NCBI GenBank assembly: GCA_027625915.1
Contig: JANTQA010000032.1
Location: 2,542,001 to 2,606,000, forward strand
From: Anaeramoeba flamelloides
Taxonomy: Eukaryota > Metamonada > Anaeramoebidae
Length of the DNA stretch: 64,000 nt
Direction of reading: 5' to 3'
Shown here piece by piece: positions 1 through 11,600 of this stretch (positions are counted from its first letter, which is position 1; each line of letters begins with the position of its first letter). Position numbers and translations under genes: made by a program. Under the pieces are notes generated by a model. It searched no databases. It was not told the origin of the DNA and saw only the letters and a list, made by a program, of their open reading frames with translations.

Positions 1-48
1 ATATTTTTGTGTTTTTTGTTTTTTGTTGTAATCTTCCAAACAGTTTTA

Positions 49-454
49 CACAAACATAAAAAATGATGTCATAATTTTCAAAAGTTTTATTGATAAATTT
101 GTGTTTTTTCATTAACAGTGATACTTTTTCGGTAAGCTTCCAAGTTCAAGGAAAATCTCCAGTAAATTTGATATTTTAAATGACAACAAATTCGATTTAA
201 TAAATGATTGGTTTTGTTTGGGTTTTTTTTTGAATTTTGGAAAAATCCTTTCCTATTTTCTGATGGATATTTTGGGCTTAAACTACTTCCTTCCTTTTTT
301 TTCTAAATTCAACAGAATGTCACTAAATACATCGAATATATTGTTAAGTTTCCTCTCACTTGTGGATATACCGGAAAGGTATCACCGTTAATGAAAAAAC
401 ACAAATTTATCAATAAAACTTTTGAAAATTATGACATCATTTTTTATGTTTGTG
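49..454. repeat. Fold-back element S in the WIPI intron
   Basis: Inverted arms at about 49-135 and 371-454 match over roughly 80 bp with only a few differences (shared core AAAATGATGTCATAATTTTC). The spacer of about 235 bp is unrelated AT-rich sequence. No coding capacity. It sits inside the first intron of the WIPI-like gene, so the pre-mRNA could form a long hairpin there. Confidence 0.8.
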
Positions 455-655
455 CATTAAATGTTTATTGTCACAATGTTATTTTCTTCATAATGAGCCC
501 TAGAAAAAACACAGGATCCTTACAGTATCAATTAAAAATCAAAAATGAGAAGAGATTTCTTTTAAAGTAGTTCTTCCTTATTGGTCTTTGGGTTCTAAAT
601 TAAAAACTGTAAAATTTGGAAAAATCGAGATTAAAAAACCGAAAAGAAACCTTAC

Positions 656-1188
656 TTGATTGTAAAATCATAATCACGATTTTTTGTAAACCTAATTAAA
701 CGAACTTCGCCAACAGAACTTCCAGGAAACGCAAATAAGGGTAAAGATTTTTGGTTGGATAAAATATCAAAGGCGACATTATTGGTATTTGGTTTGCTGG
801 ATTGTTGAATGATCTTTGCTGTTGAAAATTGAAAGATCGAGATTGTCTCTTCTGTTAAAACCATTAGATATTCACTAGACATTTTAACACCAAGTATTTC
901 AAAGGGGAATTCTATTTCAAGTATGGGTTTAAAATTCAGATCGTCCCAAATAAACACTTTGGATGTTGGGAATAATTTGTTCGTTCCATTACCAACAATC
1001 GCAAAAATGTTGCTCATTTCTAACATCTCGGCAATTTTTAAACCTGTGGTCTCAAAGTGTCTTGTCAGCACGGGCGAAAAGTGTTTATTACAATTAAATA
1101 CACGGAATCCGCTTGATAAGCCACAAATAAAGAATCTTGAGTCGACTGAAATGGACACAGACAACGAAGTTGGTAACGACTTGTTCAT
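656..1188 (-). CDS. WIPI/Atg18-family beta-propeller (WDR45/WDR45B-like), first exon, partial
   Basis: PROPPINs are seven-bladed WD-repeat-like propellers that bind PI3P and PI(3,5)P2 and act in autophagosome formation. The exon encodes 177 complete codons. Landmarks of the WIPI3/WIPI4 branch are visible: GFRVFN (residues 27-32), KLFPTSKVFIWDDL (71-84, compare the NKVMIWDDL of the human proteins), EIEFP (91-95) and LFAFPG (151-156). These cover about the first three blades. The start is the ATG at 1186-1188; an open reading upstream of it begins with a non-ATG codon. At 655 the frame meets GTAAGG, a strong 5' splice site that overlaps an in-frame TAA, so the exon most likely ends at 656 in phase 2. 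The remaining blades and the FRRG lipid-binding motif must lie beyond position 1. The intron contains a fold-back element at 49-454. Family assignment is firm; the subfamily is inferred. Confidence 0.9.
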
Positions 1189-1542
1189 TGAATAAAGATC
1201 GCAAAGCAAAGGAAAGCAGAGAAAAAATAAATAATTCCAAAGTTTGGAATTGGCTTTATTTGTTTTACCTTTTCCTCTTACAAATCAGGTTTGAACTTTA
1301 AAAACCTAAATAAGTTCAATTAACAAATTTTAGTTAATTAATTCTTTTTTATTTGAAATATTGACTCTTTTACTCTTAATTATTTAATTTTTAAGGAGTA
1401 AGGGCGTATTTGAAATTAAAAAGGAACAAATAGAGTTCAGTTATTTTGTGTTCTAACTAGCTCAAAAAAACACACATTTTCAATAAACAAGTAAAGATAT
1501 GATTTTGATAAAAAATATAGTATTTTTATTGATTTATTATAA

Positions 1543-1859
1543 TGTTATTTTCCAATTAATAAATGAAAATTTTTATTTCAATTTCCAAAATGAATATTAA
1601 TTGTTACTGTTACAACCAAATGAACAGACTAAAAATTTTGTCTTGGAGTTCACAATGATAGTTTATTTAAATGTCGAAAATATCATTTTTAAACGATATT
1701 GTAAAGATCTTTGTATTTTCTTCAACTTATAAACGTTATAAAAGTATTTTGAAAAGTGAACTCAAAATTTTCCTTTTTTAATTGGGAAATAATAGTAACA
1801 ATTAATATTCATTTTGGAAATTGAAATAAAAATTTTCATAATTAATTGGAAAATAACAG
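1543..1859. repeat. Fold-back element T
   Basis: Arms at about 1543-1612 and 1791-1859 are inverted copies over about 70 bp (shared core TTTCAATTTCCAAAATGAAT). Few mismatches. The spacer is about 180 bp. A diverged fragment of one arm recurs near 20110-20175, next to AATTGGAAAATGACAG, suggesting a dispersed family. Confidence 0.75.
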
Positions 1860-2165
1860 TATAGTCAAAGTTAAAGACAGGGTAAAAATCACTAAATAAA
1901 GTTTAGTGATAATGATAATCAGGAGGGTCTGTCTTTTGATAGCACCTTTCTGAAATTCAATAAAAAAAAAGATGTTTTTTAGGATAAATAATTGATTTTC
2001 AAAGATAATTCCTTATGCATAAAATTCTTCTATCAAAATTAGGTATTGTTAATTAGATACAGATGAATATTTGGTGATTAGTAAGAGTAGTAATTGAAAA
2101 AATGGGTTTCCAATTGTAATCGTGTTTATCGTTGAATTTTTTTTTTATTATGATTTGAATAACAA

Positions 2166-2591
2166 AGTAATGGCAACATATGTTTAAAAATGATTTCTTA
2201 ATTTTTCAAGTTTTTAAGAGAAAAGTGTTGTTTTTATCCAAGGTGATACTTCAATGATTATCCACAAAAATAGAGTAAATATAAAATTCTATTTATTGTA
2301 TTTAGTATAAGTCTGTCGCATTTAGAAAAGGAGGGAAGTAATTTATTACCAAAAATTAATCTGAAAAACAAAAATAATTTTTCCAAAATTCAAAAAAAAA
2401 AAAAAAAAAAAAAACATTTCCAATCATTTTTTAAATCGAATTTTTTGTCATTTAAATAATCAAATTAACTGAAAATTTTCCTAGAACTTTGAAGTTTATC
2501 GAAAAGTATCAATTTTATCGTAAAAATCATAATTTTCTCAAAAAATTTTAAATGTTAAGAAATCATTTTTAAACATATGTTGCCATTACTT
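2166..2591. repeat. Fold-back element V
   Basis: About 40 bp near the left end (core AATGGCAACATATGTTTAAA) returns inverted at about 2549-2591 with almost no change. The spacer of 340 bp contains a long poly(A) run near 2390-2414. True ends were not determined. Confidence 0.7.
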
Positions 2592-3825
2592 TTTTTTCCA
2601 AAATAATAAAAAAAAAATTGACAAAAAAGTTTAATCATAATCAGAATCTCTTTTTTTGAATCTATACTCTAACTATTATAAAAAATATTTTATTATTCCC
2701 TTGTTAAATACTAGTTGATGGATAACATTTTATGAATCAAGAATTAAATTTGAAAATGAAATGTTTTAAAAAACTCTCTCGCACTTTTTTTAATATCTAG
2801 TAGATAGTATCAATAGATAGAACTCTCTGATTGTTATAAATACGAAAATATATTTAATGATTTTTACACTCAATATAATTTTGACAATATTGTTAATCAA
2901 ATTAAAATTTCTCTCTCTTTTTTTTGAAGAGTTTTGTATTTGAATTTCTTTTATAGTAGTTCTTTTATTATTTATTTTGATAAAATTTTACATATGATTG
3001 TTCTTGTATAAAACAATTTCATTTTGATATTTATAATAATTTATTGAATTAAAATATATACCGAGTATATAAACCTTTAAATAATATCCAATAAAGGTCT
3101 AAGCATTGGCAAATTAATTTCACAATTGTGTAAAATAATTCCCAAAATTAAAAAATAATTATCAAATGAGGTTTAATTGATAAATTGTAGTGTAATAAAA
3201 AATTTTAAATTATTTTTTTACTGACCGAGAAAGATAAATTCAATACAAATTGTTGAAATCAAAATAATATCTATTTTTCAAGTCTTGATATAAATCTCAC
3301 CTAAATAGAAAAAAAATTATAAAAAAATAATTCAAAAAATCTACTTTTAATAAATTTTACTAATAAATCTCAAATTTCAAATATCAAATACTCTTAAATT
3401 TTGGTTTAATTTTAATTATTTAATTATATTTTAATTCTAATAATAAATCTATATTATTTTACTTGATTTATATTTAAAAACTGTCAAAAAAAAATCATTA
3501 TTATTCAAAAAAATAATTATTGGGTTTAATTAATAAATCATTTTCTAATTATTCGAGAAGAGTTATTGTTACACACTCTTTAATTCAATTTTTTTCGTCT
3601 TTTTCTCACGTAACAGTAAAAAAATCAAATAATATAAGAGAAATTTCTCCACCTCTCAAAAAAATAATAGATATTGTTTATTATTTGTTCCATCCACACT
3701 GAAAAATATTTTTTATCGAGAAAAATTATGAATGTTGACTCTAAATAAGAAAAAATAACGAAAACTTAAGGCTGGATAAAACTAAACAGTGCTCACCAAT
3801 AATACATATCTAAACACATAGAAAC

Positions 3826-4270
3826 CTGATATTTTAAAATTTAAAAAAAAAAATAAGATCAAAAACTAAAAAAGAGCATACCACAATTTTTGAAATGAGG
3901 ATAAACGTTTGTTAATTACTGGCCTTTCATTGAAAAAAGGTTAAATTGAATATTTTTTCAATGAATGTTATATTATTAATAGATATTACATAGCTCAATT
4001 TACTAAATGATTATTTATCTTTTCCAAGAGCTTTTTTTTTCATTTTTAATTGACTTTTTTTAAAAAAAGAATAAAAAAAAAAAAAAAAAAAAAAATCATA
4101 TATATATATATATAAATATATATTAAAAAAAAAATTGACTGAAAAATGAAAAAAAAAAAAAGAAAAATATAAAGAAAAAAACAATAGCTTGGCTAAAGTA
4201 GAAAAAATAATTTTGATTTAAAAATTAATATTTTTTTGAGAAAAAGATTAGATAAAAATATGCAATAAAC
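3826..4270 (+). repeat. Repeat PQ, copy 1
   Basis: Starts with AACCTGATATTTTAAAAT and ends in a purine-rich stretch followed by TTTGAGAAAAAGATTAGAT. Related copies are at 35270-35680 (most complete), 24490-24830 (right part) and 54510-54720 (minus strand, right part). A long A-rich tract lies in the middle. Boundaries are approximate and the class is unknown. Confidence 0.5.
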
Positions 4271-4968
4271 TTCAAACAATATTATAACCTGGGTCATTCT
4301 TTGAGAATATTTTTTTCGATTTAACTATTATTTTTACCATTTACAATTTTTTTAAAGTGTGTTAAAAAGGAAATATGAATCAAACAAGTCTATTTCATGA
4401 TTGCTAATAAATATTGATTTAATTTAAATAAAAATGATAACCATAGTCTATTTTAAAGAGTACAAATATAATAAAATTAGCATATTGTTTATAATAATAT
4501 TTATTTGTTTAAAAATTCCCCTTTCAAAAGTTAAAAATTGGCATTGAGAAATCAACAAAGTTAAATCACCCCAAAATAAAATTTGTTATTATTCTTTAAA
4601 TCAAAATCTTATAAATTTATAAAATAATTTTAATATCTACAAAGATAACATGTCAAACCAAATCAATAGTTCAAATCTCCTAAATCGTGAAAGAATATTT
4701 TTTTTTTTTGAATCGTGAGTTTTTAATACCAAACGAGATATTCAACATGAGACTAATTTCAAGTACTCATTTTTTTTTGTCACATTTTTTTATATCAAGC
4801 TCTATTCTCAATTTTTGGATCAAGATAATTGTGTCTTTATTTATCTCAAAAATTGAAAAAACTCAATTTTTGTAAATTTTCATAAATAATCTTGTGCTGA
4901 GAAATTTTTTTTTTTTCACAATAATCCCCAAAAGACAATTTTTTTTTTTTTGAGCGAAGCAAGACACT

Positions 4969-5235
4969 TCATTTATTATGAATTATTTTGTAAACCTGCT
5001 CTAAAATGACTGTTATTTGCAAAGCAAAATTATATTTCATTAATTTTCTCGTAAATAAATGGTCTTGGTAGAAATTTAACGTAATTAACCAAAGGAAACT
5101 AAAGAAACTAAAGAACCAAACCAAGCCTGGGTACTGTGCTATGTTAGCCAAATCATGGCCCTGAAGAAATCTAAGAATGTTGAGAATTTACAAATATCTC
5201 CAGAAATTCTCGGTATCCAATTAAAGGAAGATTAA
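4969..5235. other. Less AT-rich stretch with open frames on both strands, possible exon
   Basis: Compositionally this segment looks more gene-like than its surroundings. On the plus strand 5089-5235 is open (48 codons) and ends in MALKKSKNVENLQISPEI before a few more residues and TAA; an AATAAA lies about 40 bp downstream. On the minus strand a frame of about 63 codons ends at 4969 and is preceded by a good 3' splice site (TTAGATTTCTTCAG, about 5162-5175); it would encode a hydrophobic segment followed by a basic tail. Only one can be a major product. I recognise neither, and neither has an obvious ATG-led full-length frame. It could be a terminal exon of an unseen gene or a gene remnant. Confidence 0.3.
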
Positions 5236-5488
5236 ACACGATTGAATTGTGAAGTTTGGGAATTGTTCACATTTCAATAAAAATTCCAATCAAGAATAAT
5301 AATTTTAATAGCATCCGTAATAATAATGATAAAGGCAAGGGCAAGGACAAGGATAATCTACCCTGTCATATCCACAACCACAACCACAACCACAATCAAA
5401 ATAAAAAAAAATTTAACATCCAAACTTGAAATGAAAGAAAAGAATGAATAAAAAACAAATGAATTATTATGGGTAATCTAAGCAAAAT
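5236..5488. other. 3' flank of the receptor gene with short G/C-bearing simple repeats
   Basis: Contains an AAGGCA/AAGGAC-type tract (5332-5353) and a (CCACAA)n tract (about 5369-5394). On the minus strand one frame reads a short Cys/Gly/Pro-rich peptide, but it has no start and no splice acceptor, so it is treated as a by-product of the hexamer repeats. Confidence 0.5.
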
Positions 5489-6475
5489 TTAATCAATTAA
5501 TGGAGTATTTTCATTAACCAAATCAGAATTTGAATCAGTGTCACCAAATGTGTCTGAAAACGAACTGGTTTCTGAAGAAGAATGGGAGGAAGAGGACGAT
5601 GAGGAAGTATTTTTTGTTCTATTGGAATAGATATCATATTGTGCTTGCTTTTTACAAGAAACCCAATTGAAAAGCAGTACTCGTACCGATGAAGTAAAAA
5701 ATACAAAAATTAGGCAATAAATGAACCCACAAAGAGGGAAATTTATGCCATGCATAAACCTAAGCCACGTAGGGGGGGTCTTGTCTTGGAATTCCATCGA
5801 TCTACAAATTGAAGGCCAAATATAACACCAAATGAAAGTTAAAGGGACACAGAGCATTTTCAATTGGATCACCAATTCGCTTTTCCTCTCGGTTTTCTTT
5901 CCTTGATCGAGCTTTTTCAACTCAAGAAACAATTTCCTGATTCTGAAAATTGACAGCAGATAGAACACAAAGCAAGTGAAAATACAGAGCCAATACCAGG
6001 AATACGTTATCGTCATCCAAATGGGATCTGGGACACACCAATAAGTGTCCAGTGGTTTGCTGTTGCTTGTCAAGACACTTAGCAAGGCGATTACAAAGGA
6101 AAAAAGAAGAATAAAGCAATGAACATAAATATACAACCTTGACAGCGCCTTTTTTGTTTTATGATAGACCACCAACAGCCACGTGAAAATGGCAATAATG
6201 GATGACCAGTACGGAGGAATAAGTGTGAAAAACGTGACAAAAAAGGATTGTGTTTGACAGAATTTCTCGTTTGATGATGTCGGTATTAAAAAGGTAATGT
6301 TGGAAAGAAAGTCATAAATGGCTAATGTGAACAACAATTTACGATGCAATTTTCTTAAGCGTGGAAATTTAATATACATCACAATGATGATGAGATAGCT
6401 AACAGTCGAGATCGATAACAGAATTCGAATTAAAAGATGCAGAAAAGTTTTTTGATCTTTGGGCAATTGGATCAT
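5489..6475 (-). CDS. cAMP-receptor-like seven-transmembrane GPCR (Dicty_CAR type)
   Basis: A 328-residue, intronless integral membrane receptor. Hydrophobic spans lie at about residues 12-35, 44-65, 76-100, 114-135, 150-178, 203-225 and 240-268, in a seven-helix layout. Cys73 in FCQTQSFF at the top of helix 3 and Cys147 in YWCVPDP fit the conserved extracellular disulphide of the family, and CQTQ recalls the CxxQ signature of cAMP-receptor-like proteins. A basic loop between helices 5 and 6 (KKLDQGKKTERKSE) and a serine-rich acidic C-tail (SSSSSSSHSSS) are typical sites of G-protein contact and phosphorylation-dependent desensitisation. Start: the frame is open upstream to 6589 but the first ATG is at 6473-6475, giving a short N-terminus before helix 1. 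The ligand cannot be inferred. No gene partner is adjacent. Confidence 0.85.
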   Translation of the reverse strand: MIQLPKDQKTFLHLLIRILLSISTVSYLIIIVMYIKFPRLRKLHRKLLFTLAIYDFLSNITFLIPTSSNEKFCQTQSFFVTFFTLIPPYWSSIIAIFTWLLVVYHKTKKALSRLYIYVHCFILLFSFVIALLSVLTSNSKPLDTYWCVPDPIWMTITYSWYWLCIFTCFVFYLLSIFRIRKLFLELKKLDQGKKTERKSELVIQLKMLCVPLTFIWCYIWPSICRSMEFQDKTPPTWLRFMHGINFPLCGFIYCLIFVFFTSSVRVLLFNWVSCKKQAQYDIYSNRTKNTSSSSSSSHSSSETSSFSDTFGDTDSNSDLVNENTPLID

Positions 6476-7259
6476 GTGCAATTTCGTGAACAAGGACGAA
6501 AAGTGTTTTTGGGGGTTTTGAGAAAAAGAAAAAGAAAAGGTTTTTTGTTTTAAAAAGAATCGAAAAATACTTTTATTTTTTGTAAACAAGAATGGAAGAA
6601 AGTATTAAAAAATGAAATTATTTTTGACAAATTCTGTTTTGGTATTATTGTAAAAATTGATTTAAATGTTAATTGTAAAATTTGATCTCAAAAATATGAT
6701 CTGAACTACAAAAAAATATAACTCACAAGAGTGAATTTGAAGAAGAATTTGGCACAGTTGTATATGTTTATGAAATAAAAATGATAGTAAAAAAACATTC
6801 TATTCCAAATAGATTAATAATTTCAGAGTTTTCCAGTTTACCAAATTCTTTTTTCATTTTTTTTTTCGCAAATCAAATTTAACATCAATAAAAAGATAAA
6901 AGGTAATGATGTGAATTGAAAACAAAAACCACCACTTTATAAATTTTCTGCAATCACAAAACTGAATTAATTCAAGATTATAAGAAAAAGAAGATAGTAA
7001 TCAACCTGTTTTCAAAAATGAAAAAAAGCAAGTAGTGAAAAATCCCTTATTGTTTGAGTCATTTTAAATGACAACAAACAAAGAATTATTTGGATAATGA
7101 ACTTTTTGACAGGACAACATTTCATTCAAGTTTCAAATTTGAAATTATAATGAAATTATGTGATCAAAAAAATGTGTGTAAAAGTCTAATATCTGTCTTT
7201 CAAAACAAAATCCTTGCTTTGTTTTCTTCTTGTTTAAATTGAACACCTAATTCACTATC
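6476..7259. other. 5' flank of the receptor gene
   Basis: About 780 bp of AT-rich sequence without a supported gene or repeat. It presumably contains the promoter of the receptor gene, but no motif can be singled out. Confidence 0.4.
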
Positions 7260-7326
7260 CAACGTATACCTAAGTTCAAATCAATTTTGAAAGTAAACTC
7301 CTGGATATTTTGAGTAAATTTTATTT

Positions 7327-8194
7327 TACAGTCTTTCCAAGTCTACTATAAAATTCTAAATAAAATTACAATTGATTTTTCTATTCTTCTTTTCTTTTTT
7401 CAAAAAATTTGGAAATAAGAGTTATTAATCCAAAAAATTTTTGTCAATAAATGAGCTATTACACATCTGCAAAAAGTGATGTCTTTATATTTTAAGTTTT
7501 TTTACTAAATTTGTAATTTTTCCAAAAACTATAAAACTTTTCATATGCGCCCCGACGGGAGAGGTTTTTTGTCATTGGACTTGGAGATTCTAAGAGCTAA
7601 AAATCCGATTCAATGATAGAATAAAAATGTTTGGGGAAGAAACAGAAATTCAAAAATAGAAAATAATTTTCAGAAATCAAAATACAAAAACAACCCCAAA
7701 CATTTTTATTTGATAATTAATTTGTTTTTTTTGCTATTAGAAACCTCAGGTTTGTTAACAAGAAACCTCTCCCGTCGGGGCGCATATGAAAAGTTTTATA
7801 GTTTTTGGAAAAATTACAAATTTAGTAAAAAAACTTAAAATATAAAGACATCACTTTTTGCACATGTGTATTTAAATTTTGAGAAACAATAAAAAAAAAA
7901 ATTTTGAAGATTCATGAAGCACTTAAAAATATTGTTCAAGAATGGTAAATTTCTAAAGATCAGTCAATATTGATATTTTTTTGGGCTCTTTTGGACTATT
8001 AATTTTTAAGTTTCATTAAGTGATCTTGAATTTTTTTTTTGATGTTTTTCCAACTTTGAATAATAGCTCATTTATTGAAATTTGTTTTTTGGAATAATAA
8101 CTCTTATTTCGGAATTTTTTGTAAATAGAAAATAAGAATAGAAAAATCAAATCTGTTTTATTTAAAATTTTATGGTAGACTTGGAATGGCTGTA
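7327..8194. mobile_element. Fold-back element L (TA-bounded), inserted in W
   Basis: Ends are TACAGTCTTTCCAAGTCTAC at the left and, inverted, GTAGACTTGGAATGGCTGTA at the right. The arms are about 130 bp long. TA flanks both ends, as expected of Tc1/mariner-type insertion, and W copy 2 shows the unfilled site. Without the nested L2 the element would be about 460 bp. No transposase is encoded. Confidence 0.75.
7460..7870. mobile_element. Fold-back element L2 with GC-rich inner arm, inserted in L
   Basis: Arms at 7460-7570 and 7763-7870 are inverted and almost identical over more than 100 bp. TA lies at both outer ends (TACACATCTGC and GCACATGTGTA). The inner part of each arm carries CATATGCGCCCCGACGGGAG, strikingly GC-rich for this genome. 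The spacer contains a second smaller inverted repeat (AAAATGTTTGGGG, inverted near 7694). It interrupts the left arm of L just after GAGCTAT; the other arm of L shows the unbroken sequence. No coding capacity. Confidence 0.8.
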
Positions 8195-8454
8195 AGAATG
8201 AAATTAGTTGTGAATTATTCTTTTGTTTTTCTCAATTTTTTAAAATTTTTTTGTTTTTTTTACGCTAAAAATTTTCTTTTAACCTTACTTATTTGTTGAG
8301 AAAAATTATCTTATTTGATCCCTTCATTTTTCGAATTTCTTTTTAAATAATAGAACTTTCAGAAACCAATTGCATATTTACTTATTGTTTATTGACAGTT
8401 TCTTTGGTTTTTTGATGATGAGATCTTCATTAAAAAAGAACCATCATTTTTTTC

Positions 8455-8651
8455 TACAGACAATTCTACTTTTAAGGCAAAAATTTTCAACCAAATTTAA
8501 GGTACAATAAAAATCTTAAATTAAGACACAAAATTTGTAATTTTATTTTACAATTTATTTTACTAGAATCTGAATTTTGTGACTTAATTTGAGATTTATT
8601 TGTGTCTTAAATTTTGATATTGTTTGTCCCTTAAAAGTGAAACTGACTGTA
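8455..8651. mobile_element. MITE family R, copy 1
   Basis: Near-palindromic 197-bp unit. Right end AAAAGTGAAACTGACTGTA mirrors the left end TACAGACAATTCTACTTTT. Inner arms carry ACTTTTAAGGCA and its inversion. TA at both ends. See the other copies at 29096, 36177, 36571 and 55200. Confidence 0.75.
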
Positions 8652-11600
8652 TTTGAAAAAAGTATTTTACTTATATTTATGTAATATTTGATCCACTGCG
8701 CATGTTATATCACTCAACTCTTTGCACCTCATTAAAAAAAAAAATTAGTTCATTATAATATAGAACTATTAAGTTGAAAAGTGTTTTGATCTGACAAATT
8801 TTTTCAAAGACAATTTTTAATTTATTTTGATTCTTGACTTTCTTTTAATTGTTTGTGTTAAGTATTTTTATTTTGTTCTACTCCTGATTCTTGAAAAGTT
8901 TGATTTTTCTTTTTTTCTTTTAATTTTTCAATTTTGGTCAATTGAAAACAAACTATTGAATAATTCATAAAAATATAATTTTTTTTTTTTTCTCTTTGGT
9001 CAAAAAAATAATTCTTTTAAATGTAGTTTTTTTTTTTTTTATTATTATCTATCCTCAAAACAAAAAATTCTTTTTTTAAAATGTTGTGTATTTTTCAATC
9101 AGTTATTATTAGATAAATCAGAAAATATTTTTATTTAAAAATTTTATAAAATTTGAAAAATGTGAGAAGGTAAGCTATATATTCTTTTAATAATTATGAA
9201 AAGTCGAAATTTTGTTTTTTTTTTATCAACGTAATTGAGTCAAAAATAAATAAAAATATTTGTGTAGTGTTTAATATTAAACAAAGTATGGTGAAGAATT
9301 TTTTGATTATTAACTAATAGAAATTTTTAATAGATTTTTCAAGCATCACCAACCCTTAAAAAAGCGAAAAAAGATCATTTATTGGGTGTAAAAACTTGTT
9401 TTTTGCCTCTTAGTTAATAGATTAAAACATGAAGAAGAATTTTATTGGTTGTTAAACTTGATAACTCTATAAAAACTCCAATATCTCATTATTGAAAATC
9501 TCATCTATTATTAAATATCTATGAATATTTGTAATTTCATCGCTAATTTGTATTTCTGTAAATTGTTTTATAAAAAATCATTCTTTATTTGAACTTTTAA
9601 AATTTTCAAAAAGTTTGTTCATTAAATTGAGAAATTGGGGTAAGAATAATAATAATAGTTTTGACATTTTAGCTGGGGATTATAAATAATAATATACCAG
9701 TTAATTTTCCTGAGATTAAACATTTTTTTTCATTTCAAAAAAATTTCTTGTGTAAGAAGATTTTAATAAATTTTTTTATCGGGAAGAATACAGCTGCTTT
9801 GTTTTTTGTATTAAAAAGGATAATCAGAAACATTTATATTTTTTTTTTGACATTTTGATTAATCTGCCCCCTTTTTTTAAAATATATATTTTAAAAATCA
9901 TACAGTAAGATATAATATTCAATATATTTATTCATTTTTTAATGGGTTGATATTTTGGGAAAAATCTATTATAAAATAAAAAAAAAATATTTTTTAATAA
10001 ATACTCTTATTTTATTTTAATATATCAAGTAGAAAGATAAAATATTTATTAAAAAGTCAAAATAAACTCCATTTCAAAATCATTGGCTCATTAAAAATCA
10101 AATTTTGAAAATAAATAATTGAATATTTTCAAGTTTTCAATTATAATAAAAAAATTAGTATTTAAATATCCAGTTCTATATCCTAAAAATATTTGTTTTT
10201 CATCTAAAAATAAAATAAAAAAATCTCAAAAAAAAAAAACGAAATAAAAAAAATAGGTTCATTTATTATGAAATTTAGTTTAATTTTCATCCATTTTTCT
10301 TTTATCAGATTATTTTTTTTTTTGAAAATGTTTTTGGTATTTATAAAAAAAAAATTTTAAGGAATATATTGTAAGTGATTACTTGTAGTTAAACGATAAT
10401 ATTAAATTTTCGTTCCTAAATATATTTTTTTGATAATTTTTATAACAGAAATAAATCCCTATTAAAAAAGGTAAACTAAAATAATTTAAAAGTAAAAATA
10501 TGAATAATTACCCCAAAAAGATAAATTAATGTGTTGAAAAAGATTTTATAAATGAAAAAACGGAGTTTTATGGGATAATAAATTATTTTAATATAAGTCA
10601 ACTAAAATGAAGAATAAATTGTTTATTCGGTCATATACAATAAGAAGTAGTCTTATTGAACATTATAAAATATGAAAATATATATAACATGAAATTATTG
10701 TAACAATTAATCCAGATTAGGCCCAGAAAAAGAAATAATGAAAACCACAACCCCAGATTTTTTTCTTTTGTTTCATAATTTAAATTAAAATCCCTTTTTT
10801 GATTCTTTAATATTTTTCATTTTAAATGATCATCTATTTTGGTATTTCTAAAAAAGTTCCTTTAATTCATTTTATGTGATTTTTATTATATAATTCATAT
10901 TCATCAAAAAAATTATCTCAAAAAGATGATTGATCCTGAAAATTTAAATAAAAATAATCTATTTTTGAATTCTTGAATAGTTTTTTGAATTATGTAAAAA
11001 GAATAATTTAAGATTCTAATGTTAAATTCTAAAATAATTTATCTTTGTTTATCCTTTCATTTTGAAATTCAGGAAACCCATTATCAAATATAAAATTATT
11101 AATAACTCCATTTTAATACTTAAATTGCAGGAAAAAGAAAAATATGTCAAAGATAATTGTCAGATTTCCAAAAAGAATTCCATTTTTGGAAATTTTTTAG
11201 AATCTCAAAAATACAAAATTTGGAATCATAATATTAAAATAGTTCCAATTTAATCAATTTTTATCAAACATTTTCCACTTTTTAAAGTCACTTTGAAGTA
11301 TAATTTTTCAAAAACATCAAAAATAATTTTATTCTGAACAAATGGAATATAAAAAAAGATTTTTTATTTGGTACCAAAACTCTATTAAAAAAAAGAAAGA
11401 AAGAAAATTTCATTCCATTTCAAAGTAAAATATTTTTTTTTTTCAGAAATTAACTTAAAAAATTCAGGAATGGTGAAAACTTGATGAAAACTTGATGAAA
11501 ACTTGATCCAAAATGAAGATAAAACTCAAATATTTATTATTTTGAGATATATTAAATTCTTTTTCAAAAGAAAAAACAATTATTAGAGTGATCAAAATAA

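Larger units (their letters stand above)
1189..4968. other. Intergenic, AT-rich, with fold-backs and repeat PQ
   Basis: No gene is supported here. It holds fold-back T (1543-1859), fold-back V (2166-2591) and the first copy of repeat PQ (3826-4270). Between 2600 and 3820 and between 4270 and 4960 I see only A/T runs, short TA tracts and no conserved coding frame. The longest open frames (for example 4687-4875) translate to phenylalanine/isoleucine-rich low-complexity sequence. Confidence 0.6.
7260..8430 (+). mobile_element. Repeat W, copy 1, split by element L
   Basis: Sequence on the two sides of element L (7260-7328 and 8193-8430) lines up, once L is set aside, with the uninterrupted copy at 11699-12000. 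The left end TATACCTAAGTTCAAATC and the right part GTTTATTGTTGGTTCCGTTG (copy 2 wording; TTGTTTATTGACAGTTTC here) are recognisable in both. No coding capacity. Its own class is unknown. It serves as the host sequence for L and L2. Confidence 0.6.

Noticed and set aside
5299-5397. Minus-strand Cys/Gly/Pro-rich peptide frame downstream of the receptor gene
   Set aside because: It arises from hexamer simple repeats, has an upstream in-frame stop within seven codons, no ATG and no splice acceptor.
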